This document shows, piece by piece, positions 37,913 to 56,930 of a DNA stretch of 64,000 nucleotides. The stretch is taken from the NCBI GenBank assembly GCA_964247055.1, contig OZ176055.1:5208001-5272000 (forward strand), in the 5' to 3' direction. The position numbers and the translations under genes were made by a program. Below the pieces are notes generated by a model, which had not been told where the DNA came from, did no database searches, and saw only the letters and a list, made by a program, of their open reading frames with translations. How positions within the stretch are numbered: position 1 is the first letter of the stretch; each line of letters begins with the position of its first letter. This DNA comes from Paragordius varius (lineage: Eukaryota; Nematomorpha).

Positions 37913-40211
37913 GCTTGTTTTGTAGATTCACAAAGTATTACATTTTTACATATAAGATCAAATAGGACAAGGACATCATATATGCAACAAGGTTGTAAAT
38001 AACTAAATGTTAAATATTCCGTAAAATATCTAATATATTCGATAAATTCTACCAAATGCATGAGTCTTTGAATTGGAAAATTTTTTTGTGCTCAAAATGT
38101 TGCACAGTATTCGCTGAAATTTTGTTATAACGTTTTGATTAAAATAAGAGCCACACCTAATAAATTAATAAACTTCAACGGAGATAGTATATTATATGAA
38201 TATTAAATTTTTCTATGGCTTTATCATATAAATCTTAATTTTAATGCATATAAAAATTCATCATTTTAAAATGCATCAATTTACAATGATAACATATGTT
38301 CTCATATCGTCCTTGAATTGCATTCATTCGCATACTTTTGGAGCAACCGCAAAAATTTCCCAATTAGTTTTGATTATTTTAAATTTAGATATATTCCCAT
38401 GAAAATTAGGTGTACATTAACCATAATTTGGTCAAAACCGCTAATGTTAAGCATTTCGGATAAATATAATTATTCCTGTAGTCAAGACAATATATGTTTA
38501 TAAAATCAAATTGGAATACTTTCATTAATATCGATTTCAGTATTCTTTGAAACGCCATCCGGTAACTTATTTGCTTTTAATAATAAAGTTAATTTATTTA
38601 TTTTGTTGAACAATTATATCGATGGTTAAATTTGAAAGTCGATTCTCTACATTTTTATATAACAAAACCAGGCACTTTATTTGATTTTTCCCAACTAAAT
38701 TTTTTAGAATTAAGAAAATACGATCATTTGGGTAATCACAATTTATTTTAAAAATTTGATCCACTAAAAGTTGCTATTATGTGCTTACATCGTTTCGCTT
38801 TAAAAATGGCATTTTTAGATAACAGTATCACATCAAATGTAAAAAATTGTTTCAATTTCCTTAGATCTAAGAATTTTATATTAACAGAAGCCTTATTGGA
38901 CTTGAATATTTTGGGGTGTAATATATATTATGTTAATTTATATTAATAATTCTTAAAATAGCAATTCGAGTCTATAAAAATATTTTTTCATTGAATTGGG
39001 AAAAATTATTTTCAATATATATATATATATTGAAGGTATTGTGAAAAAATATATTTTATGGAAGGCAAATTACCTAAAATATGCTATTTCTTAGATCAAC
39101 CGCAAATTTTGTTAGCACGATATATTTGGGCATTATTATATTTAGTAATTTCACCAGTAAAATTTATATAATTTTACGGATATCTCATTTTATCTGGTTC
39201 AATTTCGTGCCATTGTGCAGATTTGATTCTTGTTATTATAAGTCTTTGAACTCTAATTATTTAATATTTGAAAATTATTTGACACATAGCCACAAATATG
39301 GAGAAAGCGCATTTTCTCCTTTAATATTTATTAGGACCATGGATGCCAGAATATTTCTTATTTTGGTGGAACTAAAATAACTTTTTTGGGATTCATCCGC
39401 GCATTTATCATTTTGATTTTCATCTATCGGATTTGCAAACCGATTGTATTATAAGGATATTTTATTAAATACAAGAGTCCATCATCCATTCAAATGATAG
39501 CCCGAGTATAGGAATTGAAATTTTTTTATTTAAAAAATTTACCTTGTTAGCATAATATACTATTTGGCAACAAAGGTTCCCATCACCAGATAAATCACAT
39601 AAGTATTTTTAAAAAGAAAACCTTTTTATCCAAATTTTTTTACCAAATTTAATATCATACGGACTAACAGTTTGATAAAAATTATTTATAAGTTTTTTAT
39701 AACATACTTATTTTTTTTGGATCACAATCTTTTAATTGTAAATATTGATTTTATAAATATGAATAACTCTTTTTATCATATATAAGTTCATCCAAAATAT
39801 GCCATACATTCTATATTAAGGGGAAAAACCCCTTAATTTTTAATACCAATTTTATCAAACAATGGTATATTTTACCTATTGTTATATAATTTTTTCAATA
39901 AGCCTCAGGTCAATATTATTAAACTTTTATATTTATAAAAATTAGGCGTTTAAATTTAAGCCTTTTGCCGATTCATAAAAATAAATCGCTTCTTTTAAAA
40001 ATCCACCCAGGAATGGCATAACGTTTGTTACCCTCAATAACTTTGTTGAAGTCTAAATATGTTTTTACTTACGATAGACATTTAGAAAATATTTGAGATT
40101 TGCGGCATTTTTATTTCATTTGTTTTTCATTCTAGAATGGTGATAATTTATTTTTTTCCGAATAAATAGAACTGGATTGCCATATATTAGGACCTATCAT
40201 ATAATTTTCCA
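37913..40211. other. Intergenic region with a decayed coding-like tract
   Basis: From about 38300 to 39400 on the plus strand there are successive stretches with coding-like composition, in more than one frame (examples: FFETPSGNLFAF near 38545, TKPGTLFDFSQLNFLELRKY near 38665, VAIMCLHRFALKMAFLDN near 38770). I cannot assign a family. It looks like a broken, old sequence, either a lost gene or an element fossil. The rest is A+T-rich without supported features. Confidence 0.35.
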
Positions 40212-47918
<7,707 letters not shown>

Positions 47919-48418
47919 TTTGGAGTTGATTGATTAATTATTTATATACTTTTTTATTTAAATGTAAAATTGTTTTTGTTTCTTCCATTAAATATAAAAT
48001 TGGCATTTGTAACTATTAAATTGAAATTTTGAACCGTAAATCATAAATTTTATATTTATCAATCATACGAAAATATAATTATGTTGATACTTATTATCTG
48101 TTGTTTACACACTCTAAATTAATAACAAAAGCATAAGAAATTGTATATATTGTATATATGTAAGTATTATAATAAATTGTAAGCTTCTCTATCAATTACA
48201 AATCCAATGACAAGACAAACTAAAATCGCATATCATAGATTATATAAAATAGACACTTTGTCCTCAAATAATCTAGAATGGTAAAAAACAAATATTCATA
48301 ATTTAAAAAATATCGGGTGTAAAATTATTGCAACTTTTTATGTATAACTATTATTAAAATAATTTATTAAATATTTGCATTTTTTGTATAGTGTCAGGAT
48401 TGTATCAATATGTTTACC
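47919..48418. other. 3' flank of the SGK gene
   Basis: A+T-rich. AATAAA near 48170 is a possible poly(A) signal. Nothing else supported. Confidence 0.45.
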
Positions 48419-49375
48419 ATTTCCCAGTCAATCGAAACATTTCAGTCAATTAAATATTTTCCCAATCAATAGAAACGGTTTCATTCTAATAAATACCAAA
48501 ACAAGATCTAAAAATAATTTTTTATAATTATCATTTTATCAATGGGATATTATTTTTTATAAAAACATTATTGAATGACAATTTTATATACCTGCCAAAA
48601 CATTAAAATTATTATTTAAGAGTTAGTTATATTTTATTAACTGAATATTTTATGGTTTGAATATTTTTTAGGAAAATATATAATAATTTTTTTATTCTAT
48701 CGATGGTTGGCATTAATATACGGGGCTCTACAAAATCTATGTATAGGATGAAATTATAAAATTTAAAAAAATACACAATTTTCCTCTCAAATTACTAAAC
48801 TTCATATTGGATCTTTGAACATTTGCAACTTTACCCCAATTAACAATTTATTTAACTTTTAGTCAACTTTTTTTTATTAAATATTTTTAAATCAACAACT
48901 TTTTTCATCTAAAAAATATTTTTTGTTTAGAATTTTTATCAATAAACTTGACATGTTTAAAATCTTATTTGAAGTGTTAAATGATCAATTTGAGATAAAA
49001 ATGGTATATTTATTTAAATTTTATTATTTCATCGGAAACTATAGATTTTATAGGTTAGCCCTGAGTAATGAATCAACGATAAAATTTAAAATTTATTAAA
49101 TATTTTCTTAAAAATATCTCAAAAACTAAAATACAACTTGTAAAGAATAAGACATTAAATATTGACATATATAGAAAAAATTGTCATCAATAATTGTGTT
49201 ACTATAAAAAATAATATCCCATTGATAAGCTTATAGTGGTAAAAAAGTTATTTTTATATCTTGTTTTGATATTTATTATCAAAAAGGAAACCGTTTTTAT
49301 TGATTGGAATAATGTTTTTATTGACTGAGAAAATGTTTCGATTGATTGGGAAATTGTTTCGATTGACTGGGAAAT
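48419..49375. mobile_element. Long-inverted-repeat element with 20-bp terminal repeats
   Basis: The left arm (48419 to about 48600) and the inverse of the right arm (about 49160-49375) match over roughly 200 bp. Both begin ATTTCCCAGTCAATCGAAAC, followed by two to three diverged repeats of CCCAATCAATCGAAACA, then CAAAACAAGAT and ATCAATGGGATATTATTTTT. The inner part (about 48770-49015) includes a further diverged unit ending AAAAATGGTATATTT, which recalls the 21-bp-array MITEs. The right end abuts the Helitron at 49375. No coding capacity. Confidence 0.65.
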
Positions 49376-49962
49376 CTATATATTTATAAAAATGGAAAGT
49401 GGTGGCTTTGTGATCTGTTTCAGGAAAACCGGTTGACCCATTCAAATCCATACATCGAAAAAAATATATTAATGAATGCTCCGACAATAGCTTCGCCCTT
49501 TTTTTAAATAGGCCCCCAGTTCGTGCCCACCCCGTGCAAAAAACGTTTTTTTTGAAAACAGAAGCCCACAAAAATCGTGTCTTTGAGACAATTTTCCGGA
49601 GAACGTGTTGGACCATTCAATTTCAAATATGATTTTTGTTTACTTATTTTCGATTGCACCGAACATAGTCGTCTCGCTTTTTTAATTTAGGCCCTCTTTT
49701 ACCCACTCCCCCCGTAATATGCCATTTTTTTTCAAAAAAACAAAATCTACAAAAATAATTTTTTGAATCTATTTTCCCCCCAAGTAAACAATATATTAGC
49801 ATGAATGCACCGTTTTAAATTTCCTATGAGATCATAGCTATTTAATGTTTCGAAATAATCCACATATGGGGATCATTTTATTGTCTCTTTTTTCAAATAG
49901 CCACCCCCCCAGAAGTCCAAAGGGCTTCCTCGGGCTGCGTAGCAGCACGAGATTTACGCTAG
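49375..49962 (+). mobile_element. Helitron-like non-autonomous element, 588 bp
   Basis: Begins TCTATATATTTATAAAAATG after an A. Ends with the hairpin GCTGCGTAGCAGC, ACGAGATTTACG and CTAG (49959-49962) before a T. It is the shorter, inverted relative of 34884-35956 and carries one internal unit (GAAGCTATTGT..., CGGCGCAATCG-like) instead of two. The following TATATA tract is the flank. Its 5' end lies exactly at the end of the inverted-repeat element. Confidence 0.88.
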
Positions 49963-50284
49963 TATATATATATATATATATATATATAGATTAATATTTG
50001 TATTTAACGATTCTTAACACTTTTAATTTAATGAAAGCAATCTATTTGATTTGTATGAATTTAATTTATTTACGTTTTGGGAGAAGGCAATTTTAAAGAG
50101 CTTAACTTGAAACAATTGGATTTCTAGCGCTTAGAGAAAATCCAATAAAAGCCAAACAGCCCATTATCAATATTATAACTTAAATAAGTTTAATAGATAT
50201 TTATATCATTTGAGCGATCTACGATTTTTTTCAGTTAATTGTTATGACTTTTGGATTAAAATGACGCAGTAAGACTTACTTATT
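49963..50284. other. Intergenic spacer with TA microsatellite
   Basis: A short (TA)n run at 49963-49988, then plain A+T-rich DNA up to the next MITE. Confidence 0.5.
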
Positions 50285-51191
50285 GGGTGGAGTGATAAAA
50301 AAGTCGCACTTAACTTGTAAGTCAAGCGTGGCAAGTTGAGCAAGTTTTAAGCCAGCAACTGTACGCTTGAAAATCGGTGAATTCGAATTTTACGGAAATT
50401 ATTTTGATCATTTTCATCCAAAATTTATGAAATAAGGCATAAAAGATAAAAAATTAATACAATATGCATTTGTTGAAGTTTTTCAAACTCACTGGCACAT
50501 ATCTTATTTATTATATATTTTTCTAAATATTGAGCCCGGTAATAATTTTTAAGTTGATGAAATCATTCGTTACACTCTCTATTATTTTACACTACACATT
50601 TTGTTAGGAGTCCATTTACAATTATAATGGGAAGATGTTTATACAAATAACAATATTTTTAATTGATTATCTACATTACATTTGTAATAAATTTAGGATG
50701 AAATAAATTCTTTACATAATTAATAGTGAAGTAACCTTTAGCGTTCATCAAACGAAAATTTGAAATTTTACAATATTAATATTTAATTATTAATTTTAAG
50801 AAATTTTCGAAATTTTTTGCGGGTTCACGGAATCGATATATTTAGCATATTATGTTGTTCTTAAATATTAACAGAGTTTTTCTAAAAATTTATCATTTCT
50901 TGCATCCCCCCAATTTGAATCGGTTAATAAGCCAAGATTTATTAAATAAACGATTTATATCATTAACAAAGGTTTTAATTACATATAAAGCCTAAAGCAT
51001 ATACATTAATAGTTTCCAAAATAATTTTATCCATATTTTAAATCTGTCAATTGTGCCCTACACCACACTTGAAAAATCTATAAGTTTTACTTTATCTTCC
51101 TTGCTTGACTAAAGTCGTCTAATTTTAAATTTTTTATCACATGAAAGCAAGCCATGACTTGAAAAATTTAAGTCAAATTTTTCATCGCCCC
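50285..51191. mobile_element. PIF/Harbinger-like MITE, copy 2
   Basis: Begins GGGTGGAGTGATAAAAAAGT and ends TTTTTCATCGCCCC, flanked by ATT at 50282-50284 and 51192-51194. Similar throughout to the copy at 16894-17852, including CCACACTTG...AAATCT and GAAAGCAAGCCATGACTTG near the right end. Non-coding. Confidence 0.65.
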
Positions 51192-51299
51192 ATTTATTGA
51201 TTGATACGGATATATAGTAAAAAATAAGTATAGAATATGATTAATATTTACATTGTAGTATTTTATTATATAAGATATTTGAATTGTGAAGTTATCAAC

Positions 51300-52085
51300 A
51301 TACTAGAGCGCACATCGGAGGTCGTACTTTTTGCAATTTCGACGATACGGTTTTCTTAAAATCACATCCGGACATGATTTCTCTCTTAAATAGACTTACC
51401 CTCGAAGCAAGTTTGATGGGTCTGAAGCTTAACTCATCGATATCTAAAATAATGTTCCTCAACGTCTCCCAATTACCAATATTATTTTTTCTATCGGCTT
51501 GATCAATTACTGCAAGTATTTAGGTTCAATAATTCCATCTGACGCAGTTCAGATCCCGACATGCGAGCATGGATTAGGGCACGTTACCATTGGCAAGCTG
51601 TTACATTGTAACTCTTCGATCATAATAGTTTCAACCAAATTAGCCAGCCTTAAGTTGATGGTTTACCCTGTTGATATTTTCAAGTATGAATCATGGGTAA
51701 TCCGCCAACAAAGCCCGCATTAGCTCATTTTAAATGTAGTGCTTCCGGAAAATTTTGGTTATTTTCTGGAAAGCCCATATCTCTAATTTCTACTTACTTA
51801 ACTTCATCAAACCAAATTTTCGCCTATACGATCTCTTTGGCAATTAAAATATCTAGGCCACATTCTCCGATCTTCCCTGAAATAAACATTCTCCTTGGTT
51901 GGGTCGTGGTACTCGCAAAAGAGGCGGTCCCAAAAAGTGGTGGCTTGTTATCCTTAAGTCAGTTAAAAACCTTCCTTTCTCAAATAATTGTAAGGTCTCA
52001 ACATCGTCTAGATTGGAAAACGCTTATAAACACTGCGTTAGAAACTGGGGGATATTAAAAAATAACTATGAAATATATATATTCT
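51300..52085 (+). mobile_element. Non-LTR retrotransposon (LINE) remnant, C-terminal part
   Basis: Translated pieces match the end of a LINE reverse transcriptase and its C-terminal region. FDDTVFLKSHPDMISLLNRL starts at about 51339 and is the catalytic [F/Y]ADD motif with one residue lost. It is followed by LEASLMGLKLN, then YCKYLGSIIPSD from about 51505, TKLASLKLMVYPVDIFKYES near 51640, and GRGTRKRGGPKKWWL near 51900. The order matches RTE/CR1-type elements; I cannot choose between clades. At least three frame changes and an early stop make it non-functional, and the 5' portion is missing, as usual for truncated LINE copies. G+C is higher than the neighbourhood. Confidence 0.8.
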
Positions 52086-53160
52086 GATAGGAAAATGTAT
52101 CAGAATTATCACAATGCTTTTGGGTTTGGCCCTTACGAGGGATGGACATAATTATTAAAACTTTTTAGATAACTGCTCCATATCATAAAATGGCAAAATT
52201 TGCGCACAATTATTAAATAATTTTTTAGTGTAAACGATCATTCCAAAAAATATTACTAAAATATAGTATAAACTACCTATAAATGCAAAACAATATTTTT
52301 AAAATATTTTAAATTTTTGATGTGGGCTCCGAAAGTCCCAAATTTTTTTGCTCGTCTTAAATGGTCTAGTTTTTTTACAATAAGCGCAAAAATGGCATGA
52401 TTGCGTGATAAAATATTTAAGTATATGCTAAATTTGATACAAAAAATGCAAAAAAATGTATATTTTGTAGAAAAATTTATTTTTAAAAATTTTGTTGAAG
52501 TGTACTTCATCCTATATAGAGGCTTGATGGAAACGGTATAAAACGCTTTTAGGTAGTATAAAAACACTTTCTATATAATATAATGCTTAACATTACTATC
52601 ACCTCAAAATTTTCATTAAAATATTGGCTCGCCCTTAAATTTATGTCAAATATAAATTATGTCTATTTATAAAAATTCCCCAATATTTGAAAGTAATCGA
52701 TTCTAAATTTCTGAAATGATAGAAAAATTCTGCATCATTAAATTATTTATAAAAAGTATTATTATATCTAAAAGCGTTTTTATACCGTTATCATTATGCC
52801 TAAAATAAACTACCTGTAAAAAGAAAAATATTTTTTTATATTTTAATTTTTGATGTGGGCTCCGAGCAAATTTTTTCGCTCTTCTAAAAGGGGCTAGTTT
52901 TTTTAATATAAACTCAAAAATACCCGGATTTCCCCCCGCTTGATAATTTCACTAAAAATAAATTTTTTGTAAGTATGTAATTTAATTTTTTAAAAATATT
53001 TTTTTGATGTCAAAATTCAGCATATATTTGATAATTTTATCGGTTTAATGATGTTGAGAATGAGGCATTTAGCTATTATCAAAAAAATTTTATTCCAAAA
53101 AATAGGCTACTAAAAATAAATAACTTTTTTATTTCACTCGTAAGGGATATATATTTCAAG
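52086..53160. repeat. Diverged copies of the GGGCTCCGAAAGTC repeat
   Basis: Units at about 52310-52570 and 52790-53000 share TTTTTGATGTGGGCTCCGA and CTAGTTTTTTTA-type words with each other and with 16680-18790. The rest of this stretch is A+T-rich without other features. Confidence 0.55.
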
Positions 53161-53164
53161 GGAG

Positions 53165-53400
53165 CTAAGAGTCGCTACGCGACTAGGTTTTAACACACAC
53201 ACGGCATCGAACCGAAACCACCCGGTTCTGAGATACACAAGATCCGAATTTGATAATTGGACATACCTGGTTTTGGTCTTCTTCAAGAGCTATCCTTGTC
53301 CAGATAATAAACATTGGCCTCCTGGCGTATTTATCGAATTTTTGAGACCCGGGGTTCTGGTTCCAAGCAATGTAGCTCCCAAACATTTTTCTCATTAAAA
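53165..53400 (-). other. G+C-richer segment of unknown nature with terminal hairpin
   Basis: About 230 bp of clearly higher G+C, bounded on the left by the hairpin AGTCGCTACGCGACT (about 53170-53184). On the minus strand it is open for 70 codons (53183-53395), with pieces such as KYARRPMFIIWTRIALEEDQ, but I recognise no family. GGTTCGATGCC on the minus strand resembles a Pol III B box, so a SINE-like or transposon-derived piece is possible. Confidence 0.3.
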
Positions 53401-53623
53401 TATTGCAAAGAATATGTCAATTATACTGTATACAAAAATAGGAGTCATAATGGATGATATCTAGGGTTTTAACCTATTAGACTATAAAATTTCTTCTATT
53501 TTTATTTTCAGTAAAGGTTATTTGGTTCAAAAAACTTATCTCAATATTATATTTAGCCAATATCCTTGACACATAATCTATAATTTTTTGGAATAAGCCA
53601 AATATTTTAAACTTAATTTTTAA

Positions 53624-54179
53624 CACTTCGATTCAAATTGGGGTATCTAAATACTCCAGACTAAATTTGAATTAATATTTTTAAAAAACTACTGAAGGAA
53701 ACGGTCCCAATTTAAATTTATGCTTCTATCCTGATAAATATTATATAAATATGCCTGAATATCTTGATAAAATTTTGTTTTGTAAAAAAAAGCTCCATCT
53801 CAAACGACTTCGACGCCATTTTTAAAATATTGTCTTTATTTAATTTTAAGGGTAAAACTAATGCTAATTTATATAAATTACATCTAACATTGATATAAAT
53901 AGAAAAAGCGGTTTAGTTTGTATTTTTCAATTTTACATTTTGACCCATGCCACGTTGACGAAATTTTTACCTTTCGGTTTTAGCTTAAAATAAGTAATAT
54001 CAAGTATTTTTGAATAAAATTTTTTATATATTTCGGTTTATTAATGTATATAAGTGCAAAATTTTGCCATGGTTTCGATTCCTTCCATACTTTTAAAGTA
54101 TTTGATTTAAACAAGCCTGGGGTATCCAACTACTCCAATTTAAATCGAAGGAATAAAATGAGTGTGTTGTATCCAAGTG
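53624..54179. mobile_element. 556-bp MITE with TTAA target duplication
   Basis: Starts CACTTCGATTCAAATTGGGG. The reverse of the right end is CACTTGGATACAACACACTC. Flanked by TTAA at 53620-53623 and 54180-54183. It is colinear with 2720-3269 over its full length, which defines the family consensus here. Located about 470 bp upstream of the caspase gene. Confidence 0.85.
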
Positions 54180-54183
54180 TTAA

Positions 54184-54646
54184 CTTGATATAACAATGTG
54201 AAGACAAAAAAATCTATATATTTATAATATTTTGATAAATTATATAGATGGAAAAGCGTACGACTTTTTCATATAGAGCAATTACCACAAAAGGTTAAGG
54301 TTTAACCCAACTATTAATCAAAAATATAAGTTATCGGAAAATTACTTTGTGTTACTTCAATAAAAAACAATAATTTTAAACATATTTTTTTGTATGTAAA
54401 ATTCCCAAGTTTTTTATCCTCAAAAGATAAATTACAGATACTTATAAAAATTTTATATTATTTTTTTAGTATTTCAAAATCCTATAATTTAACTTTTGTT
54501 TTTGATTTATGATATCACAATTTTTTAAATTTAATTTACAAATGAATTCAAAATATCCGCGCGTAATTCCTAAAACCGGCTGATCTATAATTCAAAATAT
54601 GGTATGTTTTTTTGTTATAATTCGTAAAAATTTTTAAAATTAAAAT
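54184..54646. other. Upstream region of the caspase gene
   Basis: A+T-rich; should contain its promoter. No TATA box or exon can be singled out in this composition. Confidence 0.4.
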
Positions 54647-55885
54647 ATGGATGTTGAGCATAAAAATATTATTCAATCCAACACAATAAATATAATAAAT
54701 AATGTTGATCTTGGACCTTTGATATCCGTGCTGAATGCTTCCAAAATATTATGTCCATTTATGGTTGAACGCATTATGTTACCCACCCTCCCGCCATTCC
54801 TTCAGAAGCTACGGTTTATATTTGAAATACAAAAGCGGGGTCCTACAGCATTTCAGGCGTTTGTGGATGCTCTTATTGCAACTAAGCAATATAAACTTGC
54901 GTATGATTTAGGACAGAATTTAACTGCCCCTAGACAAAACAATCATAGTGAAATAGTTCCTCTGCAGAACGGAATAAATAAGATATCAATAAACTATAAA
55001 TTTCCAATGATTGAGGAGGATCACAATATTATAATGGACATAGATATAAAAACATCTTTAATCAATCCAGATCATGATTATTACTTTATGGAAGAATCTA
55101 GGAAAGGTTTAGCCCTAATAATAAACAATGAAACATTTGAACCCAATTCAAAATTAATACAACGTAAAGGTACCTCATATGATTGCACTAATTTACAAAA
55201 TCTTTATGTTAAACTTGGATATAAAGTATTTGTCAAATGTAACCTAACTAAAGCCGAAATGAAAGATGTTTTATTTGAATTTTCTAATCGCAAAGACCAC
55301 GGTTCTTCTTGCCTTATTAACATTCTTAGTCATGGGAAGCAAGATAAGATATACGGGGTAGATGGACAATTACTATCTCTAGAATATATTGCTGCCATGT
55401 TTGATGGAAAAGTGTGCCCAATGCTTCTGGGACGTCCAAAAATATTTATACTTCAAGCCTGTCGAGGCGATGAGCGGGATAAAGGGTTTTTCCATCAAAT
55501 TCATGGGCATAACAATATTAATTGTAAAGATTCGCTAGATGCAACAGATTCTAAAAAATGTTTTCTCCCCGATTCGGAGGCTGGTGACCAAAAGGGGATT
55601 ATTGACATTATCAAATACCCAACTGGAATGGATATGTTGTTTGCTTATGCTACGCTACCGGGCTTTGTTTCATGGAGGAACGAAATGTTGGGAACTTGGT
55701 TCATACGCACATATGTGCGTTGTGTAGCCGAATACGGACACGTGTATGACATCCTCGGTCTCCTCACAAGGGTCAACGCTGTCATTGGACATTCGTATGA
55801 ATCGCGATCCGGTCACAAAATGTTGTGCGAATTCACTTCAAGACTCTCCAAAAAATTTTATTATCATGCGCCCATGTCTGATTAA
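54647..55885 (+). CDS. CARD-containing initiator-type caspase, single exon
   Basis: Cysteine protease of the apoptotic pathway. The 412-residue frame is uninterrupted. Residues about 15-92 form a CARD (FLQKLRFIFEIQKRGPTAFQ, AFVDALIATKQYKLAYDLG), the adaptor-binding prodomain of caspase-2/-9/Dronc-type initiators. The large subunit starts near 146 (RKGLALIINN) and has the substrate-pocket Arg173, the catalytic dyad His229 (LSHG) and Cys272 (QACRG). A linker with several Asp residues (DSLDATDS, PDSEAGD; 295-314) is the likely processing region. The small subunit follows (DMLFAYATLPGFVSWRN, WFIRTYV), with the S-W-R substrate pocket. All key residues are present, so it should be active. QACRG rather than QACGG makes it more like caspase-2 than caspase-9; orthology is not settled. 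It has no introns, unlike every multi-exon neighbour. AATAAA near 56082 follows. Confidence 0.95.
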   Translation: MDVEHKNIIQSNTINIINNVDLGPLISVLNASKILCPFMVERIMLPTLPPFLQKLRFIFEIQKRGPTAFQAFVDALIATKQYKLAYDLGQNLTAPRQNNHSEIVPLQNGINKISINYKFPMIEEDHNIIMDIDIKTSLINPDHDYYFMEESRKGLALIINNETFEPNSKLIQRKGTSYDCTNLQNLYVKLGYKVFVKCNLTKAEMKDVLFEFSNRKDHGSSCLINILSHGKQDKIYGVDGQLLSLEYIAAMFDGKVCPMLLGRPKIFILQACRGDERDKGFFHQIHGHNNINCKDSLDATDSKKCFLPDSEAGDQKGIIDIIKYPTGMDMLFAYATLPGFVSWRNEMLGTWFIRTYVRCVAEYGHVYDILGLLTRVNAVIGHSYESRSGHKMLCEFTSRLSKKFYYHAPMSD

Positions 55886-56582
55886 TTATCAATAGGCTCT
55901 CTTCTCTCACCTAATTTTTATATCTCTTTGTTGCATGCATTTATACCATGTTAAGTGACGATATTATAATTTTTAGATAGTCAAATAATCTTGTTATACT
56001 CATCGAATGATGTGAAATGCTATTTTAAGTTTAATCTAATATTAATTGTCATTGATTATTTAATTTCAGAATGTTTATTGAAATAAAATTTGTTTACCCA
56101 AATTAAATTTATGTGTTTAACACATCACATAATGGAATCCTGCCAATTTTTATTGCTCAAAAATTTGATTCAATCGAATCTCAAAAAATTCAAATCATTT
56201 TTTTATACTATTTGTAATATAAATAATTTCTTTTAGATACAATAAATTTAGTCTATGAAATTTTATTTTGTAAATGAAATTCACCTTCTATTGATAGCCC
56301 CCATAGGCTGGTATAATATTTTTATCGATTATTTGAAAAACCGCCTAGCACAGAGAGTACATGCATTATTTTGTATGTTATACTTTATAGTATGATTTGT
56401 AGTTGTCTGATAGTTTATCTCAGCGTATAATTTTAGGTGTTTGGATGTTGAATATTTTAATTGATAATTGTCTAATTCAATAATAAATGTATTATAGATT
56501 TTCAATATATATTTCCCTTTTTTGCCTTTGTATATTATTATTGTAATTTTCAATCCTTCATAAATATTACATCTTTAAATTA
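55886..56582. other. Intergenic, 3' flank of the caspase gene
   Basis: Contains the probable caspase poly(A) signal near 56082. No exon supported; a 5' exon of the next gene could lie here or in the MITE that follows. Confidence 0.4.
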
Positions 56583-56894
56583 TATACCATTTACAATTCA
56601 ATTTCACCCTCGAACAATTCAAATACACCCCTGAACAATTCAAATTTACCCTAAAAATAAATTATGTTTTTCGGGATAATATAACTCATCATTAATATGA
56701 AATATATTTTCACGACATAGTTTAATATTTTTTCAGCATTAGATTAATTTTAAACAGAATTTCATATTTTGAAAATATTATAAAATAATGGTAATTTTTA
56801 ATCATAAAATCACATATTTTATTTTAGGGTAAGTTTGAATTGTTTGAGGGTGAATTTGAATTGTTCAAGGGTGACTTTGAACTGTAAATGGTAT
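56583..56894. mobile_element. MITE with 21-bp subterminal arrays (copy D, distinct subfamily)
   Basis: Ends TATACCATTTACAATTCAA and the inverse GAACTGTAAATGGTATATA. The inner arrays use a different 20-21-bp unit (core AACAATTCAAATTTACCC / GGGTGAATTTGAATTGTTC) but the same architecture as copies A-C. Only 312 bp. Its right end is 36 bp from the first recognised exon of the PHD-finger gene. Confidence 0.75.
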
Positions 56895-56930
56895 ATATTA
56901 AAATAAATAATAATATACCTTTCTCAATAG

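Noticed and set aside
49254-49616. 120-codon minus-strand frame
   Set aside because: It spans the junction of the inverted-repeat element and the Helitron; it is a repeat-derived shadow.
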